From Roseibium sediminicola (GTDB lineage Bacteria > Pseudomonadota > Alphaproteobacteria > Rhizobiales > Stappiaceae), in contig NZ_JALNMJ010000005.1 of the NCBI RefSeq assembly GCF_023156505.1, positions 186,001 through 250,000 of the forward strand: 64,000 bases of DNA, read 5' to 3'. Positions 17,406 through 26,174 of the stretch are shown here, one piece after another. A model generated the notes under the pieces. It was not told the origin of the DNA and did not search any database. It saw only the letters and a program-made list of their open reading frames with translations. The translations under genes were made by a program, and so were the position numbers. The number at the start of each line of letters is the position of its first letter. The stretch's first letter is position 1.

Positions 17406-19121
17406 TCAGGCGGCGGCGACGTTGTTCAGGAAGGTTTCGACTTCCCGCTTGAGCTCCTCGGTCCTGGCGGCAAGCTGTCCCGAGGCGTCCAGAACCGAAT
17501 GGGAGGATTCGGAGGTCTGGTTCACCGTTCCGGAGAGATCGGACATGCGCGAGGACACGAACGTCGTTCCTTCTGCCGCGCGCTGCGCGTTCTGGGAGAT
17601 CTCGCCCGTGGCGGATCCCTGTTCGCTGACCGCGGTCGCGATGGTGCCGGTGTAGGAGTTCACCTCTTCCATGATGGTCGTGATTTCTGCAATCGCGCTG
17701 ACGGATTCCCGGGTGGCTTCCTGGATCGCGGAAATCTGCGCACTGATTTCCTCGGTCGCCTTGGAGGTCTGCGTGGCGAGCTCCTTGACTTCCGCGGCCA
17801 CGACCGCGAAGCCCTTGCCGGCTTCACCCGCCCGGGCCGCCTCGATGGTTGCGTTCAGCGCCAGGAGGTTGGTCTGTTCGGCAATCGCTTGAATCAGCGT
17901 GACGACTTCACCGATTTTCGAAGCCGACGCTGCCAGCCCCTCAACCTTTTCGTTGGTGACCCGTGTGCCTTCGGTGGCGCGGTCGACAACTTCGGTTGTC
18001 TGGGCAACCTGGCGGGAGATCTCGTCGATCGAGGCCGACAATTCTTCCGCGGCGCTGGCAACGGTCTGCACACTGGATGTGGCCTCATCAGCCGAATTCA
18101 GCGTTTCCATCGCGCTGGACGCACTCTGACCGGAGAGGTCGGACAGATGGGCGGCCGTTCCCTCGAGACCTTGGACGGTTTCATTGACCGAAGTCAGAAC
18201 GTTGGAAACGCTCGAGCGGAAGGTTTCGATCAGGTCGTGCACCTTGTGTTGGCGGCTATGGGCCGCCTCTTCGGAATTGCGCTGCTGCTCGGTGAGCTCA
18301 AGCCGCTCTTCGGCCCTTGTGCGGAGCGTGTTGACGGCCTCGGCAAGCATGCCGATCTGGTCGCCGCGCTCCTTGAAGGGAACCTCGTCATGCAGGTCGT
18401 CCTGCGCGATCCGGGAGGTGATTTCGGCAAGCCGCGTGACCGGGCGCAGCTGCTGCCGGATGGCGAAAATCAGCAACAGGACGGAAACGACGACAACCGG
18501 CAGTACCAGCAGCGTGTAGCGGCTCATGAGTTCCCAGACATTGGCTTCGACCGCGGCTTTTTCAACGCCTGCATAGAGAATGCCGATGACATCGCCCTTC
18601 GCGGCGAAGATCGGCTGGTAGACGGTGAAGTAATCCTTGCCGAGGATGGTTGCCTGGCCGTTGAAGGTCTTGCCCTTGGTGACAACAGGATAAACCGCGC
18701 CGTTCTGGCCGAGTGGCGTGCCGACAGCGCGCTTGCCGTCGCCCTTGATGATGTTGGTGGTCTTGCGCCAGAAGTCCTTGGTCTCCGGGTCCCAGGCGAA
18801 TACGGTCGCCGTCTCGCCGGTCATGCGCCCAATGGAATCGATCATGTCGTGGCTGGTGAATTCAGGGATTTCCGCCAACTCGATCCGGGTAACGTTGCCG
18901 GCGGAATTCCAGCCGATCTTTGCGGTTTCAACCCGTTCCTGAAACAGGGTGGCCGCAACGCGAAGATTGACTTCCTGCTTCTTCAGCGCGGCGTTCTGTG
19001 CCTGCCCCAGAGCAACCTGGTACAGAAGAATGCCGACAACCACCATCGAGATGGTCAATACACCCGCAGATACGATAGCCAGTGTCGAGGTGACACTGAG
19101 GCGCGTCAGTAAATTTTTCAT
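17406..19121 (-). CDS. Methyl-accepting chemotaxis protein with periplasmic Cache domain
   Basis: A 571-residue chemoreceptor. Membrane helices lie near 10-33 and 195-215 and enclose a single-Cache sensor of the Cache_3-Cache_2 type ([17 protein letters not shown], then [23 protein letters not shown]). A HAMP domain follows, then the methylation helices and the highly conserved signalling hairpin (about 419-437, [19 protein letters not shown]). No C-terminal CheR-docking pentapeptide is seen. The start at ATG 19121 avoids an upstream in-frame codon (19151) whose residues would precede the signal anchor. The ligand is unknown; related Cache sensors often bind small organic acids. Confidence 0.92.
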   Translation of the reverse strand: MKNLLTRLSVTSTLAIVSAGVLTISMVVVGILLYQVALGQAQNAALKKQEVNLRVAATLFQERVETAKIGWNSAGNVTRIELAEIPEFTSHDMIDSIGRMTGETATVFAWDPETKDFWRKTTNIIKGDGKRAVGTPLGQNGAVYPVVTKGKTFNGQATILGKDYFTVYQPIFAAKGDVIGILYAGVEKAAVEANVWELMSRYTLLVLPVVVVSVLLLIFAIRQQLRPVTRLAEITSRIAQDDLHDEVPFKERGDQIGMLAEAVNTLRTRAEERLELTEQQRNSEEAAHSRQHKVHDLIETFRSSVSNVLTSVNETVQGLEGTAAHLSDLSGQSASSAMETLNSADEATSSVQTVASAAEELSASIDEISRQVAQTTEVVDRATEGTRVTNEKVEGLAASASKIGEVVTLIQAIAEQTNLLALNATIEAARAGEAGKGFAVVAAEVKELATQTSKATEEISAQISAIQEATRESVSAIAEITTIMEEVNSYTGTIATAVSEQGSATGEISQNAQRAAEGTTFVSSRMSDLSGTVNQTSESSHSVLDASGQLAARTEELKREVETFLNNVAAA

Positions 19122-19557
19122 CGAATCACCCAATTTCCTCTTCGCGCGCAATATTTGCGTGAATTGGTAAATTATTCGGAACAGGCTCTTCTTTGGTTGG
19201 TTCTGCGGCAGCTTGGTGCGTTGTTTCGACGTTTACCTGCCGGCTGCGGATCAAGCCGCGAGCACGCTGGAAGACGACCTTGTGGACGGCTTGGTTCTCG
19301 GTCTGGAGATTGCGGATTGTCCTGAACTCACCATCGATCGGGAGAGTTGCCGAATCGTTGTCCCGGACGGCACCGTGCTGGCATTTCAGGTGGAGACTGC
19401 GAGACGGTGCTATCTTCTGGAAGGCCGCGACCCGATCGGTGAGGCCATGGAACTCTCGACGGAGATCCGCCGGTTCGAGGCTGCACATGCAGAGACGATG
19501 CCCTGGGCCTTTGCGGCGCGCCGTCTGAGGCGAGGCGATCCTGAGAGGGATCGTTGC
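19122..19557 (+). other. Inter-gene stretch with a coding-looking but unterminated frame
   Basis: This 436-bp gap separates the chemoreceptor from the EamA permease. On the plus strand a frame from about 19213 reads like a real protein (VVPDGTVLAFQVETARR, GEAMELSTEIRRFEAAH) with the high third-position GC of local genes. It has no stop at the end of the gap and continues antisense into the EamA gene as far as 20469. It may be a gene whose stop was lost through an indel, or chance. Nothing else is recognised here. Confidence 0.25.
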
Positions 19558-20451
19558 TTAAACGGCAAACAGCAGTGCGCTGCCGGCGACCACCAGAGCG
19601 GCGCCGGCCCAGGCGCCGAGCGCGGGCATTTCCTTCGTGCGCCACCACAGCATCGGCAGCAGGATCACAGGTGTGGTTGCCGACAGGGTCGCGATAACGC
19701 CGACCTCGCCGCCGGACAGGGCAAAGAGGATCAGCGTCATACCGAGGCCCATGCCGAGAAGGCCGGAGACGGCGATGATGCCGACAATGGGCAGGGTCAG
19801 CCGGCCGGCCGGCTTGACCCAGGAAAATGGCAGCCGGGTCAGGAGCACAAGACCGATCGCTGCAACGCCAACCCGGATGCTGGAGGCGGCGACCGGGTCG
19901 GCGCCTGTCTCCATGATCGGCCGGGCGATCAGCGAACCGATGGATTGCGACAGCGCGGCGGCGAGGCCGAGCAGTACGCCGGCCCAGACAGGACCGCGGA
20001 TGTTTTCCCACTTGTGCAGCTGCGATTTGCGCTTGCCGAAACGGATGGCCAGCAGCACACCCAGGAAGGTCAGGCCGATCCCGGCAACCTGCAATCCGCT
20101 CAGGTGTTCGCCGAGGATCAGCCAGCCGAGGATGGCCGACATCGGCGCGTTCAGCGAAAACAGCATCGCGGTGCGGCGCGGGCCCATACGGTTGAGCGTC
20201 AGGAAAAGAGCCGTGTCGCCGAGAAAGATGCCGATGAAGCCGGAGAGAACCAACGGCAGGAAATGATCGCTGCCAATCGAGCTCCAGCCCGTGGTCAATG
20301 CCACCCAGGCCGTCAGCATCAGCGAGACCAGCACCATGCGGGTGCAGTTGAACGCGATCGCGCCCAGATGCTGGGCGGGACCGGCGGAAAGCAGCCCCGT
20401 CAGGGCCCAGAGGGTGGCCGCGCCGAGGGCGGCGGCTTCATAGAGGAACAT
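19558..20451 (-). CDS. EamA/DMT-superfamily permease
   Basis: A 297-residue inner-membrane protein with ten predicted helices in two EamA repeats, each about 140 residues, typical of drug/metabolite transporters (PSE, RhaT and YdcZ relatives). The length is standard. Its start is 13 bp downstream of the TenA stop, so the two form one minus-strand operon. That pairing suggests transport of a thiamine-related pyrimidine or amine, but EamA proteins have diverse substrates and this is inference. Confidence 0.85.
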   Translation of the reverse strand: MFLYEAAALGAATLWALTGLLSAGPAQHLGAIAFNCTRMVLVSLMLTAWVALTTGWSSIGSDHFLPLVLSGFIGIFLGDTALFLTLNRMGPRRTAMLFSLNAPMSAILGWLILGEHLSGLQVAGIGLTFLGVLLAIRFGKRKSQLHKWENIRGPVWAGVLLGLAAALSQSIGSLIARPIMETGADPVAASSIRVGVAAIGLVLLTRLPFSWVKPAGRLTLPIVGIIAVSGLLGMGLGMTLILFALSGGEVGVIATLSATTPVILLPMLWWRTKEMPALGAWAGAALVVAGSALLFAV

Positions 20452-20463
20452 GATCGGTGTCCG

Positions 20464-21195
20464 TTATAACCCGTCCGGGATTGCAATGGTCTGTCCTGTC
20501 CAGGCCTCTTCGAAAAAGGCGACTTCCAATACGCTCATCTTGCGGAAGAGCGCAGCGACTTTCTCCTGCCTTTCGGGCGGCAGGTCCGGTCCAAGCCTGT
20601 CCATTTCCTCGCGCAACCAGCCGACAAACGTTTGGAAGCCGGCGACGGCATGAAGGTCGATCCATTCCGCCAGATAGAAGGCATCGGGGCGTGGCTTTTG
20701 GGCTTCCCGCAGCCCCCAGGTGAGATAACACCATTCCGCACACAGCAGACAGGCGAGGCCGTCCTCGTAGGAGCCGTTTCCGGCGGATGACAGCAACAGG
20801 TCGGAGAACCGACGTGTGACCGGTCCCTGGGCCGCAGCCTGGTATGTTTCGGGAGCAATCCCGAGCGCGTCGAAGGAGCGCAGGAAATAGTCGTTTTCTT
20901 CCGAGGTCAGCAGGGCCAGGAACCCGGAGAGCCGCGACTTGGACGGCATGCCGGGCGCCTTGGCCACCAGATAGCCAAGGGTCGAGGCCAGATCCGTGAT
21001 GAAGGTGTAATCCTCGATCAGGTAGCGCGCATAGGCTTCCCGAGGCATGGTCCCGTCACCAATCGCCGTGGTAAAGGGATGCGTGCACGCCATGGACCAA
21101 TGAGGCTCGGCGCGGGCCGCCAGCCAGTCGGTGAACCGGGCCTCCGGCTCGGCTGCCAGGTATTCCCGGAAGGAACCGTCAAACTGCTTGGACAT
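20464..21195 (-). CDS. TenA-family protein (thiamine salvage aminohydrolase)
   Basis: A 243-residue all-helical TenA/THI-4 family protein. Characteristic segments are YLIEDYTFI (D62 aligns with the substrate-binding aspartate) and EVAFFEEAW near 224-232, carrying the conserved glutamate. In the motif LLCAEWCYLTWG (about 151-161), alanine occupies the position that aligns with the nucleophilic cysteine of TenA-C enzymes, so it may belong to the TenA-E class or use a neighbouring cysteine. TenA enzymes recover aminopyrimidine from degraded thiamine. The start ATG 21195 gives MSKQFDGSF. It is read just after the asd terminator. Confidence 0.82.
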   Translation of the reverse strand: MSKQFDGSFREYLAAEPEARFTDWLAARAEPHWSMACTHPFTTAIGDGTMPREAYARYLIEDYTFITDLASTLGYLVAKAPGMPSKSRLSGFLALLTSEENDYFLRSFDALGIAPETYQAAAQGPVTRRFSDLLLSSAGNGSYEDGLACLLCAEWCYLTWGLREAQKPRPDAFYLAEWIDLHAVAGFQTFVGWLREEMDRLGPDLPPERQEKVAALFRKMSVLEVAFFEEAWTGQTIAIPDGL

Positions 21196-21221
21196 GGCAG
21201 GGCCATGCTCCTCGATCGGAC

Positions 21222-21253
21222 AAAGAAAAACAGGCGCCGGATGGCGCCTGTTC
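21222..21253 (-). terminator. Rho-independent terminator of asd
   Basis: ACAGGCGCC and GGCGCCTGT form a perfect 9-bp stem with a 4-nt loop, followed on the minus strand by TTTTCTTTG. It lies between the asd stop and the TenA start. Confidence 0.8.
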
Positions 21254-21274
21254 AACTCGTTATCAAATCCCGGC

Positions 21275-22309
21275 TCAGGCCGCAGCTTTTTTCGGCGTGA
21301 TCAGACCGCGATTGACCAGAACCTCGGCAATCTGAACCGTGTTGAGCGCGGCACCCTTGCGCAGGTTGTCGGAGACCACCCACATGTTCAGGCCGTTTTC
21401 GACCGTCGCGTCTTCGCGGATGCGGGAAATGTAGGTCGCGTCTTCACCGGCGCTTTCATAGGGCGTGATGTAGCCGCCGTCTTCCTGCTTGTCGATGACG
21501 AGGCAGCCCGGCGCTTCGCGCAGGATGTTGCGGGCTTCGTCCGCGGTAATCTCGTTTTCGAACTCGATATTGACCGACTCGGAGTGACCGATGAAGACCG
21601 GCACGCGCACAGCGGTGCAGGTCACCTTGATGGCCGGGTCGAGCATTTTCTTGGTCTCGGCCAGCACCTTCCATTCTTCCTTCGTGTAGCCGTCTTCCAT
21701 GAAGCTATCGATATGCGGAATGACATTGAAGGCGATGCGCTTGGTGAATTTCTGCGGTTCGATCGGGTCGTTCACGAAGACGGCGCGGGTCTGGTTGAAC
21801 AGCTCTTCCATCGCTTCCTTGCCACCGCCGGAGACCGACTGGTAGGTGGAAACGACGATGCGCTTGATCTTGGCATGGTCATGCAGGGGTTTCAGCGCCA
21901 CGACCAGCTGCGCGGTCGAACAGTTCGGATTGGCGATGATGTTCCTCTTGGTGAAGCCGGTGATGGCATCGGCATTCACTTCCGGAACGATCAGGGGCAC
22001 GTCCGCGTCGTAGCGCCAGGCCGAGGAGTTGTCGATGACAACGCAGCCCTTGGCACCGATCTTCGGCGACCATTCCTTGGAAACGGTGCCGCCCGCGGAC
22101 ATCAGGCAGATGTCGGTGTCGGAGAAGTCGTAATTCTCCATGGCCTGCACTTTCAACGTCCTGTCACCGAAAGAGACTTCGGTGCCCTGGGACCGGCGCG
22201 AGGCAAGGGCGACGACTTCGTCCGCCGGGAAACCGCGCTCAGCGAGAATGTCCAGCATCTCGCGGCCGACATTGCCGGTGGCGCCTGCGATTGCGATCTT
22301 GAAACCCAT
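21275..22309 (-). CDS. asd: Aspartate-semialdehyde dehydrogenase
   Basis: A 344-residue cytosolic enzyme that reduces aspartyl phosphate to aspartate semialdehyde with NADPH, the branch step to lysine/diaminopimelate, threonine and methionine. The nucleotide-binding loop GATGNVGREML opens the protein. The catalytic cysteine is C130 in NPNCSTAQ, and the substrate-binding SGGGKEAMEEL segment is present. The length is typical. It is transcribed alone and ends in a strong terminator. Confidence 0.96.
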   Translation of the reverse strand: MGFKIAIAGATGNVGREMLDILAERGFPADEVVALASRRSQGTEVSFGDRTLKVQAMENYDFSDTDICLMSAGGTVSKEWSPKIGAKGCVVIDNSSAWRYDADVPLIVPEVNADAITGFTKRNIIANPNCSTAQLVVALKPLHDHAKIKRIVVSTYQSVSGGGKEAMEELFNQTRAVFVNDPIEPQKFTKRIAFNVIPHIDSFMEDGYTKEEWKVLAETKKMLDPAIKVTCTAVRVPVFIGHSESVNIEFENEITADEARNILREAPGCLVIDKQEDGGYITPYESAGEDATYISRIREDATVENGLNMWVVSDNLRKGAALNTVQIAEVLVNRGLITPKKAAA

Positions 22310-22420
22310 CTTTGAGTAGTCCTTGTCCGTCTCCCCGCTGCGCCGGCTGCCCTGGATCTGGATGGGCGTCGCCGGCTCCCGGCGCCTCCCATCCCCGGGG
22401 AGGCGGGATGAGCGGCACCG

Positions 22421-22558
22421 TCAAGCGGTGGTTTTGGTGGTCTTCGGTGTGCGTTTCAGAGCGGTTGCGGCAGGAGTCCGGGTCTCGCCGCGCATGAAAG
22501 TCGCGCTGGCAAGGGCCTGAGACATCATATCCAGAATGTCGGCTTTCAGCCGGGTCAT
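22421..22558 (-). CDS. Possible 45-residue protein
   Basis: A short frame in the 497-bp gap upstream of asd: MTRLKADILDMMSQALA at the start, then a basic Thr/Lys-rich tail (TPKTTKTTA). Third positions are GC-rich as in real genes nearby, but the Shine-Dalgarno match is poor. The predicted N-terminal amphipathic helix and basic tail look protein-like. Apart from this frame I see nothing coding between 22310 and 22806. Treat as unconfirmed. Confidence 0.35.
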   Translation of the reverse strand: MTRLKADILDMMSQALASATFMRGETRTPAATALKRTPKTTKTTA

Positions 22559-22806
22559 TGGGGCTCGCAATCGTCAAAACGTGAGACGGCGGTGTTTTTG
22601 CCCGGAAATCCGCGCGAGTCAACAAGGAATGCGATGGAAGTGCCCGATTGGTATTCAACTTGTTGCTTGAAAGTGACGAATTGCCGTGGGCACGGCTGTA
22701 CGCGGTGAACGGTGACGAGGACAGTCCCTGTTATCTTCTTCAATTCACGCTACGTCAATTTGGGCGATTGAACACGCGCTCCAAAATATGGGACAGGCGA
22801 CAGGTC

Positions 22807-23298
22807 ATGCGTGACGAAGCCTACAACATCCTCTTTTTATGCACTCGCAATGCCGCGCGTTCGGTCATGGCCGAAGCCATCGTCAATCAAAAGGGGCACG
22901 GCCGTTTCCGCGCCTTCTCCGCCGGAACCGATCCCGCCCGGGAAGTGCGCCCGGAGGTTCTGCGGTTGTTGAGACGGATGAATTGCAACGCCGAAGGCGC
23001 CTATGCAAAGAGCCTGCAGGACCTGATGCGGGCCAACATGCCGGAACTCGACTTCATGATCACGATCTGTGACCAGGACGCGGAGAGTACCTGTCCGGTC
23101 TGGCCGGGGCATCCGACGACTGCCCTTTGGCCGCTGCCGGATCCGCTATCTTCCGGTGCAGCGCCGGCGGAGACGGTTTACGCTGAGACCTTCCGTTGCC
23201 TGAGCGAAGGGCTGGCGTCCTTCATGAACATGCCGAAGAGCCAGCTCGACAGATTGTCCCTGCGCAACTGCCTTGACGCCTTTCAGCGAATGCACTGA
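22807..23298 (+). CDS. Low-molecular-weight phosphatase/arsenate reductase-like protein
   Basis: A 163-residue protein of the LMW protein tyrosine phosphatase fold. The P-loop CTRNAARS (C12, R18) and the general-acid loop region WPLPDPLS (about 115-122) are visible. This ArsC-like subgroup includes thioredoxin-coupled arsenate reductases, but the usual second and third redox cysteines are not clearly placed. No ars genes are adjacent. The ATG at 22807 begins MRDEAYNILFLC, just before the first strand; the longer open frame adds unlikely residues. Either phosphatase or reductase activity is possible. Confidence 0.78.
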   Translation: MRDEAYNILFLCTRNAARSVMAEAIVNQKGHGRFRAFSAGTDPAREVRPEVLRLLRRMNCNAEGAYAKSLQDLMRANMPELDFMITICDQDAESTCPVWPGHPTTALWPLPDPLSSGAAPAETVYAETFRCLSEGLASFMNMPKSQLDRLSLRNCLDAFQRMH

Positions 23299-23328
23299 CG
23301 GGCAAGTTTGCTCTCCGGGAAATCCGCC

Positions 23329-24411
23329 TCAGCCATCTTCAGGTCCTTCCGACAGGTAACATAGGACACGGGACTGACCGGTCAGGTTCAAGGCATCGCG
23401 CAAGGAACCGGCGTGATGAACCGCGGAAATGCCGGCCGCGCCCGAGGCGGTGGTGGCAAGGTCATGTCCAGCCAGCCAGTCGACCGTCTCAGCGGCTTCG
23501 GTGTCCGAGATCGTGACGAAATAATCCGCTTCCCGGGCCAGGTATTTCAGCGCCAGATGGGACGGCTCCTTGCAGTCGAGGCGGCCCATGATCGAGACGG
23601 GTCCCGGCGCAGTCACCGGCTCGCCGGCCGCGATGCTGGCTTTCAGCGCAGGCGCGTCTTCCGGTTCGACCACCACGATCGTGACATCCTGGCCCCAGGT
23701 GGCTCGGGCGCTGACGGCGCAGGACGCGGCCAGGCCGCCGACCCCGGCCTGCAGAAAGACATGGGTCGGCGGGGCTGCGATCTGCCGGGCAATTTCGTTG
23801 CCCATGATCAGATAGCCCTCCATGACGTCCCGCCCCGCATCCGTCATGCCAGGCCAGGTGCTGTCGGGCAACGGGACCCAGCCCTGTTCTTCGGCCTGCC
23901 TCTGGGCTTCCGCCATGCTGTCCTCATAGGTCGCGCCGGCCCGGACAACTTTCGCGCCGCGAAGCTGCAGCCTGACGGTAAAGGCCTCCGGCACTGTCTC
24001 CGAGACAAAGACAACCGCCTTCGCACCGAAAAGCGGGGCGCCCGCGGCGAGGGACAAGCCGTGATTGCCGGCGCTGGCGCAGGCAAACGTCATGCCCTGG
24101 AGCGCTGTCGCCAGATCACGCGCACCGCCTTCTTCTACCTTCTGCCCTGCTCTCTTGGCGATTGCATAGGCGGCGCCGAGCGCCTTGAAGCTGCCCAGGC
24201 CCATGCGGTAGCGCTCGTCCTTGACGGAGAGCGCCGCAATGCCGAGCTCGGTTGCGAGCACCGGCAAGTCCAGAAGAGGCGTTGGCCGGTTGTCGGTGCT
24301 TCTTTCCAGGAAGGCATCGGCGAAGACGGCGACCTCCGAAACGGTCCCTTCCGCCAGCGGTGCGGTGTCCGGAAGGCCTTTTCCAAGCCAGACGTTCTTT
24401 AATGCGTCCAT
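23329..24411 (-). CDS. Diaminopropionate ammonia-lyase family PLP enzyme
   Basis: A 360-residue fold-type II PLP enzyme. The Schiff-base lysine is K76 in GLGSFKALGAAYA. The cofactor-ring segment ASAGNHG and the DSTWPGMTDAG segment near residue 185 are typical of DpaL rather than threonine dehydratase. The reaction would convert 2,3-diaminopropionate to pyruvate and ammonia, possibly acting on serine too. It is transcribed convergently with the phosphatase-like gene, and two palindromes sit upstream of its start. Some proteins of this group remain uncharacterised, so the exact substrate is uncertain. Confidence 0.82.
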   Translation of the reverse strand: MDALKNVWLGKGLPDTAPLAEGTVSEVAVFADAFLERSTDNRPTPLLDLPVLATELGIAALSVKDERYRMGLGSFKALGAAYAIAKRAGQKVEEGGARDLATALQGMTFACASAGNHGLSLAAGAPLFGAKAVVFVSETVPEAFTVRLQLRGAKVVRAGATYEDSMAEAQRQAEEQGWVPLPDSTWPGMTDAGRDVMEGYLIMGNEIARQIAAPPTHVFLQAGVGGLAASCAVSARATWGQDVTIVVVEPEDAPALKASIAAGEPVTAPGPVSIMGRLDCKEPSHLALKYLAREADYFVTISDTEAAETVDWLAGHDLATTASGAAGISAVHHAGSLRDALNLTGQSRVLCYLSEGPEDG

Positions 24412-24451
24412 GCGGTGTCCCCGTTCTTGTTCTTAAAGCCAGATGCGCATG

Positions 24452-24473
24452 GCCGGCGGACCGGTCCGCCGGC
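24452..24473. promoter_or_regulatory. 22-bp perfect palindrome upstream of the ammonia-lyase gene
   Basis: GCCGGCGGACC is directly followed by its complement, with no loop, 40-62 bp upstream of the ammonia-lyase start. There is no T-run, so an operator is more likely than a terminator. The 323-bp gap 24412-24734 also contains TGACC-AAA-GGTCA at 24542-24554 and the terminator of the drug exporter. No gene is seen in it. Confidence 0.35.
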
Positions 24474-24680
24474 AATCGGCTGGCATGGTGTGTCCTGACC
24501 CAGCGATACAAATTGTTGTCGCTGAGTCGTAGCATTTCAGATGACCAAAGGTCACCAGCAGGCGCGAGCGAATTCAAGTCCGCGCACCAGCAATGACGCT
24601 TTCAGACTATTGAAAGGGCGTGCCGTCGCGGAAAATTGAGAATTTTACCGGGAAGGCTCTAGCCTGCGAAGAGATCGCAT

Positions 24681-24713
24681 GAAAAAAGCCGCCCGAGGCA
24701 GGCTCAGGCGGCT
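24681..24713 (-). terminator. Rho-independent terminator of the Bcr/CflA exporter
   Basis: AGCCGCC and GGCGGCT pair with a 13-nt loop and, on the minus strand, are followed by TTTTTTC. It lies 22 bp past the exporter stop. Confidence 0.8.
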
Positions 24714-24734
24714 ACAAGGATCACGTCAGGGCTT

Positions 24735-25934
24735 TCAGGCGGCGGTGCTGCGCTGAAGCTCCGGGCGCAGGGTCAGCAAGGCCAGCACAAGCGCGATCAG
24801 GGCGCAGGCGGCGACTGCTCCGGTCAGCGGCAAAGCCGTGCGGTCGAAGAACGGGCTGCAGACCAGGATCATCACGCCGCCGGCAACCATCTGGAACGTG
24901 CCGCCGAGCGAGGACGCCATGCCGGCGTGTTCGCCATGCTCTTCCAGCGCCATCACCATGACCGGCGCAATGACCTGGCCGAGGCAGCTGTTGCCGATGA
25001 AGAACAAGGCCATCAGCACCGGCAGGTCGTCGACCCCGCTCCAGACCAGAACGGTCAGGAGTGACGTTGATGCGGTAAAACCGCAGACCGCCAGCAGGGC
25101 CACCCGGGCCATGCCGAAGCGCTGGCCGAGCATCGCCGCGAATTGCGACGAGGCGAAAAAGCCGATGGCGTTCAGGGCGAAAACCAGGCTGAACCCCATC
25201 GGGCTCAGGCCGTATTGGGTCATGTAGACCAGCGGAGCGGCAGCGATGAACACGAAGAAACTCGCCAGCGAAAATCCGCCGATCAGGGTCAGGCCCATGA
25301 ACTTGGCGTCCGTCAGAAGGTCGGCCGCACTGCGGATCATCGCAGTCGGGTCGATCTTTGCACGCTGGTCTTTCGGCAGGGTTTCCGGCAGAAGCAGGGC
25401 CATCTGCGTGACAGCAGCGAGGGCAATCACGCCAAGCGCCACGAAGATCAGCCGCCAGCTGCCGAATTCGATGATCAGGCTGCCGGTCAGGGGAGCCAGC
25501 ATCGGCGACACGCTGAAGACAAGCATGATCAGCGCCATCAGCCTGGTCGCTTCCGTGCCGGTGTGCAGGTCGCGTACGACGGCGCGGACGATCACCATGG
25601 GGGCTGCCGCGCCGAGTGCCTGGACGAACCGGCCGATCGTAAGTGCCGACACGTCGTCCGCGGTGGCGCAGAGAAACGATCCGACAATGAAGACGGCCAG
25701 TCCGAGGAACACCGGTGGCTTGCGGCCGAACCGGTCGGCGAGCGGGCCATAAATCAGCTGAGCGATGCCAAAGGCAATGAAGTAGACCGTGAAGGTCATG
25801 TGCACGGCGGCATCGTTGGTCTCAAGGCTGGTGACGATTTCACCGACCGCGGGCAAATAAAGATCAATCGCAAAAGGGCCGACAGCGGCCAACAGCCCCA
25901 GCACGACGGCGGAGCGCAGGTATCCAATCTGCAT
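24735..25934 (-). CDS. Bcr/CflA-family MFS drug exporter
   Basis: A 399-residue major-facilitator protein with twelve predicted helices. MFS motif A is present as GPLADRFGRKPP after helix 2, with the proline/glycine-rich helix 5 region (SPMLAPLTGS). The family confers resistance to bicyclomycin, chloramphenicol or sulfonamides in other bacteria. The substrate here is unknown. The start at ATG 25934 (MQIGYLRSA) fits the first helix; the longer frame would add 47 residues of no family match. It is monocistronic with its own terminator. Confidence 0.88.
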   Translation of the reverse strand: MQIGYLRSAVVLGLLAAVGPFAIDLYLPAVGEIVTSLETNDAAVHMTFTVYFIAFGIAQLIYGPLADRFGRKPPVFLGLAVFIVGSFLCATADDVSALTIGRFVQALGAAAPMVIVRAVVRDLHTGTEATRLMALIMLVFSVSPMLAPLTGSLIIEFGSWRLIFVALGVIALAAVTQMALLLPETLPKDQRAKIDPTAMIRSAADLLTDAKFMGLTLIGGFSLASFFVFIAAAPLVYMTQYGLSPMGFSLVFALNAIGFFASSQFAAMLGQRFGMARVALLAVCGFTASTSLLTVLVWSGVDDLPVLMALFFIGNSCLGQVIAPVMVMALEEHGEHAGMASSLGGTFQMVAGGVMILVCSPFFDRTALPLTGAVAACALIALVLALLTLRPELQRSTAA

Positions 25935-26174
25935 AGGATTTTCCAATAAAAAAGGCGCCGAAAGCGCTGAAGTGGAGATCTGGAGAATGGAATGAAGGGC
26001 CGGCCAAGTCCAGATCCCATTTAGGTGGGGAGTGTCGTACGCCGATTCAAGGTCCGACGTAAAAGATTGCCGCATGGGCTTGTCATGAAAGCTTCATGCA
26101 AGTGTCACCGATATTGCAAGGGCGCCCACTAGCTTGCCGCCACCCTCAACCCAAGTTTTATGGGAGCTAGTGCA

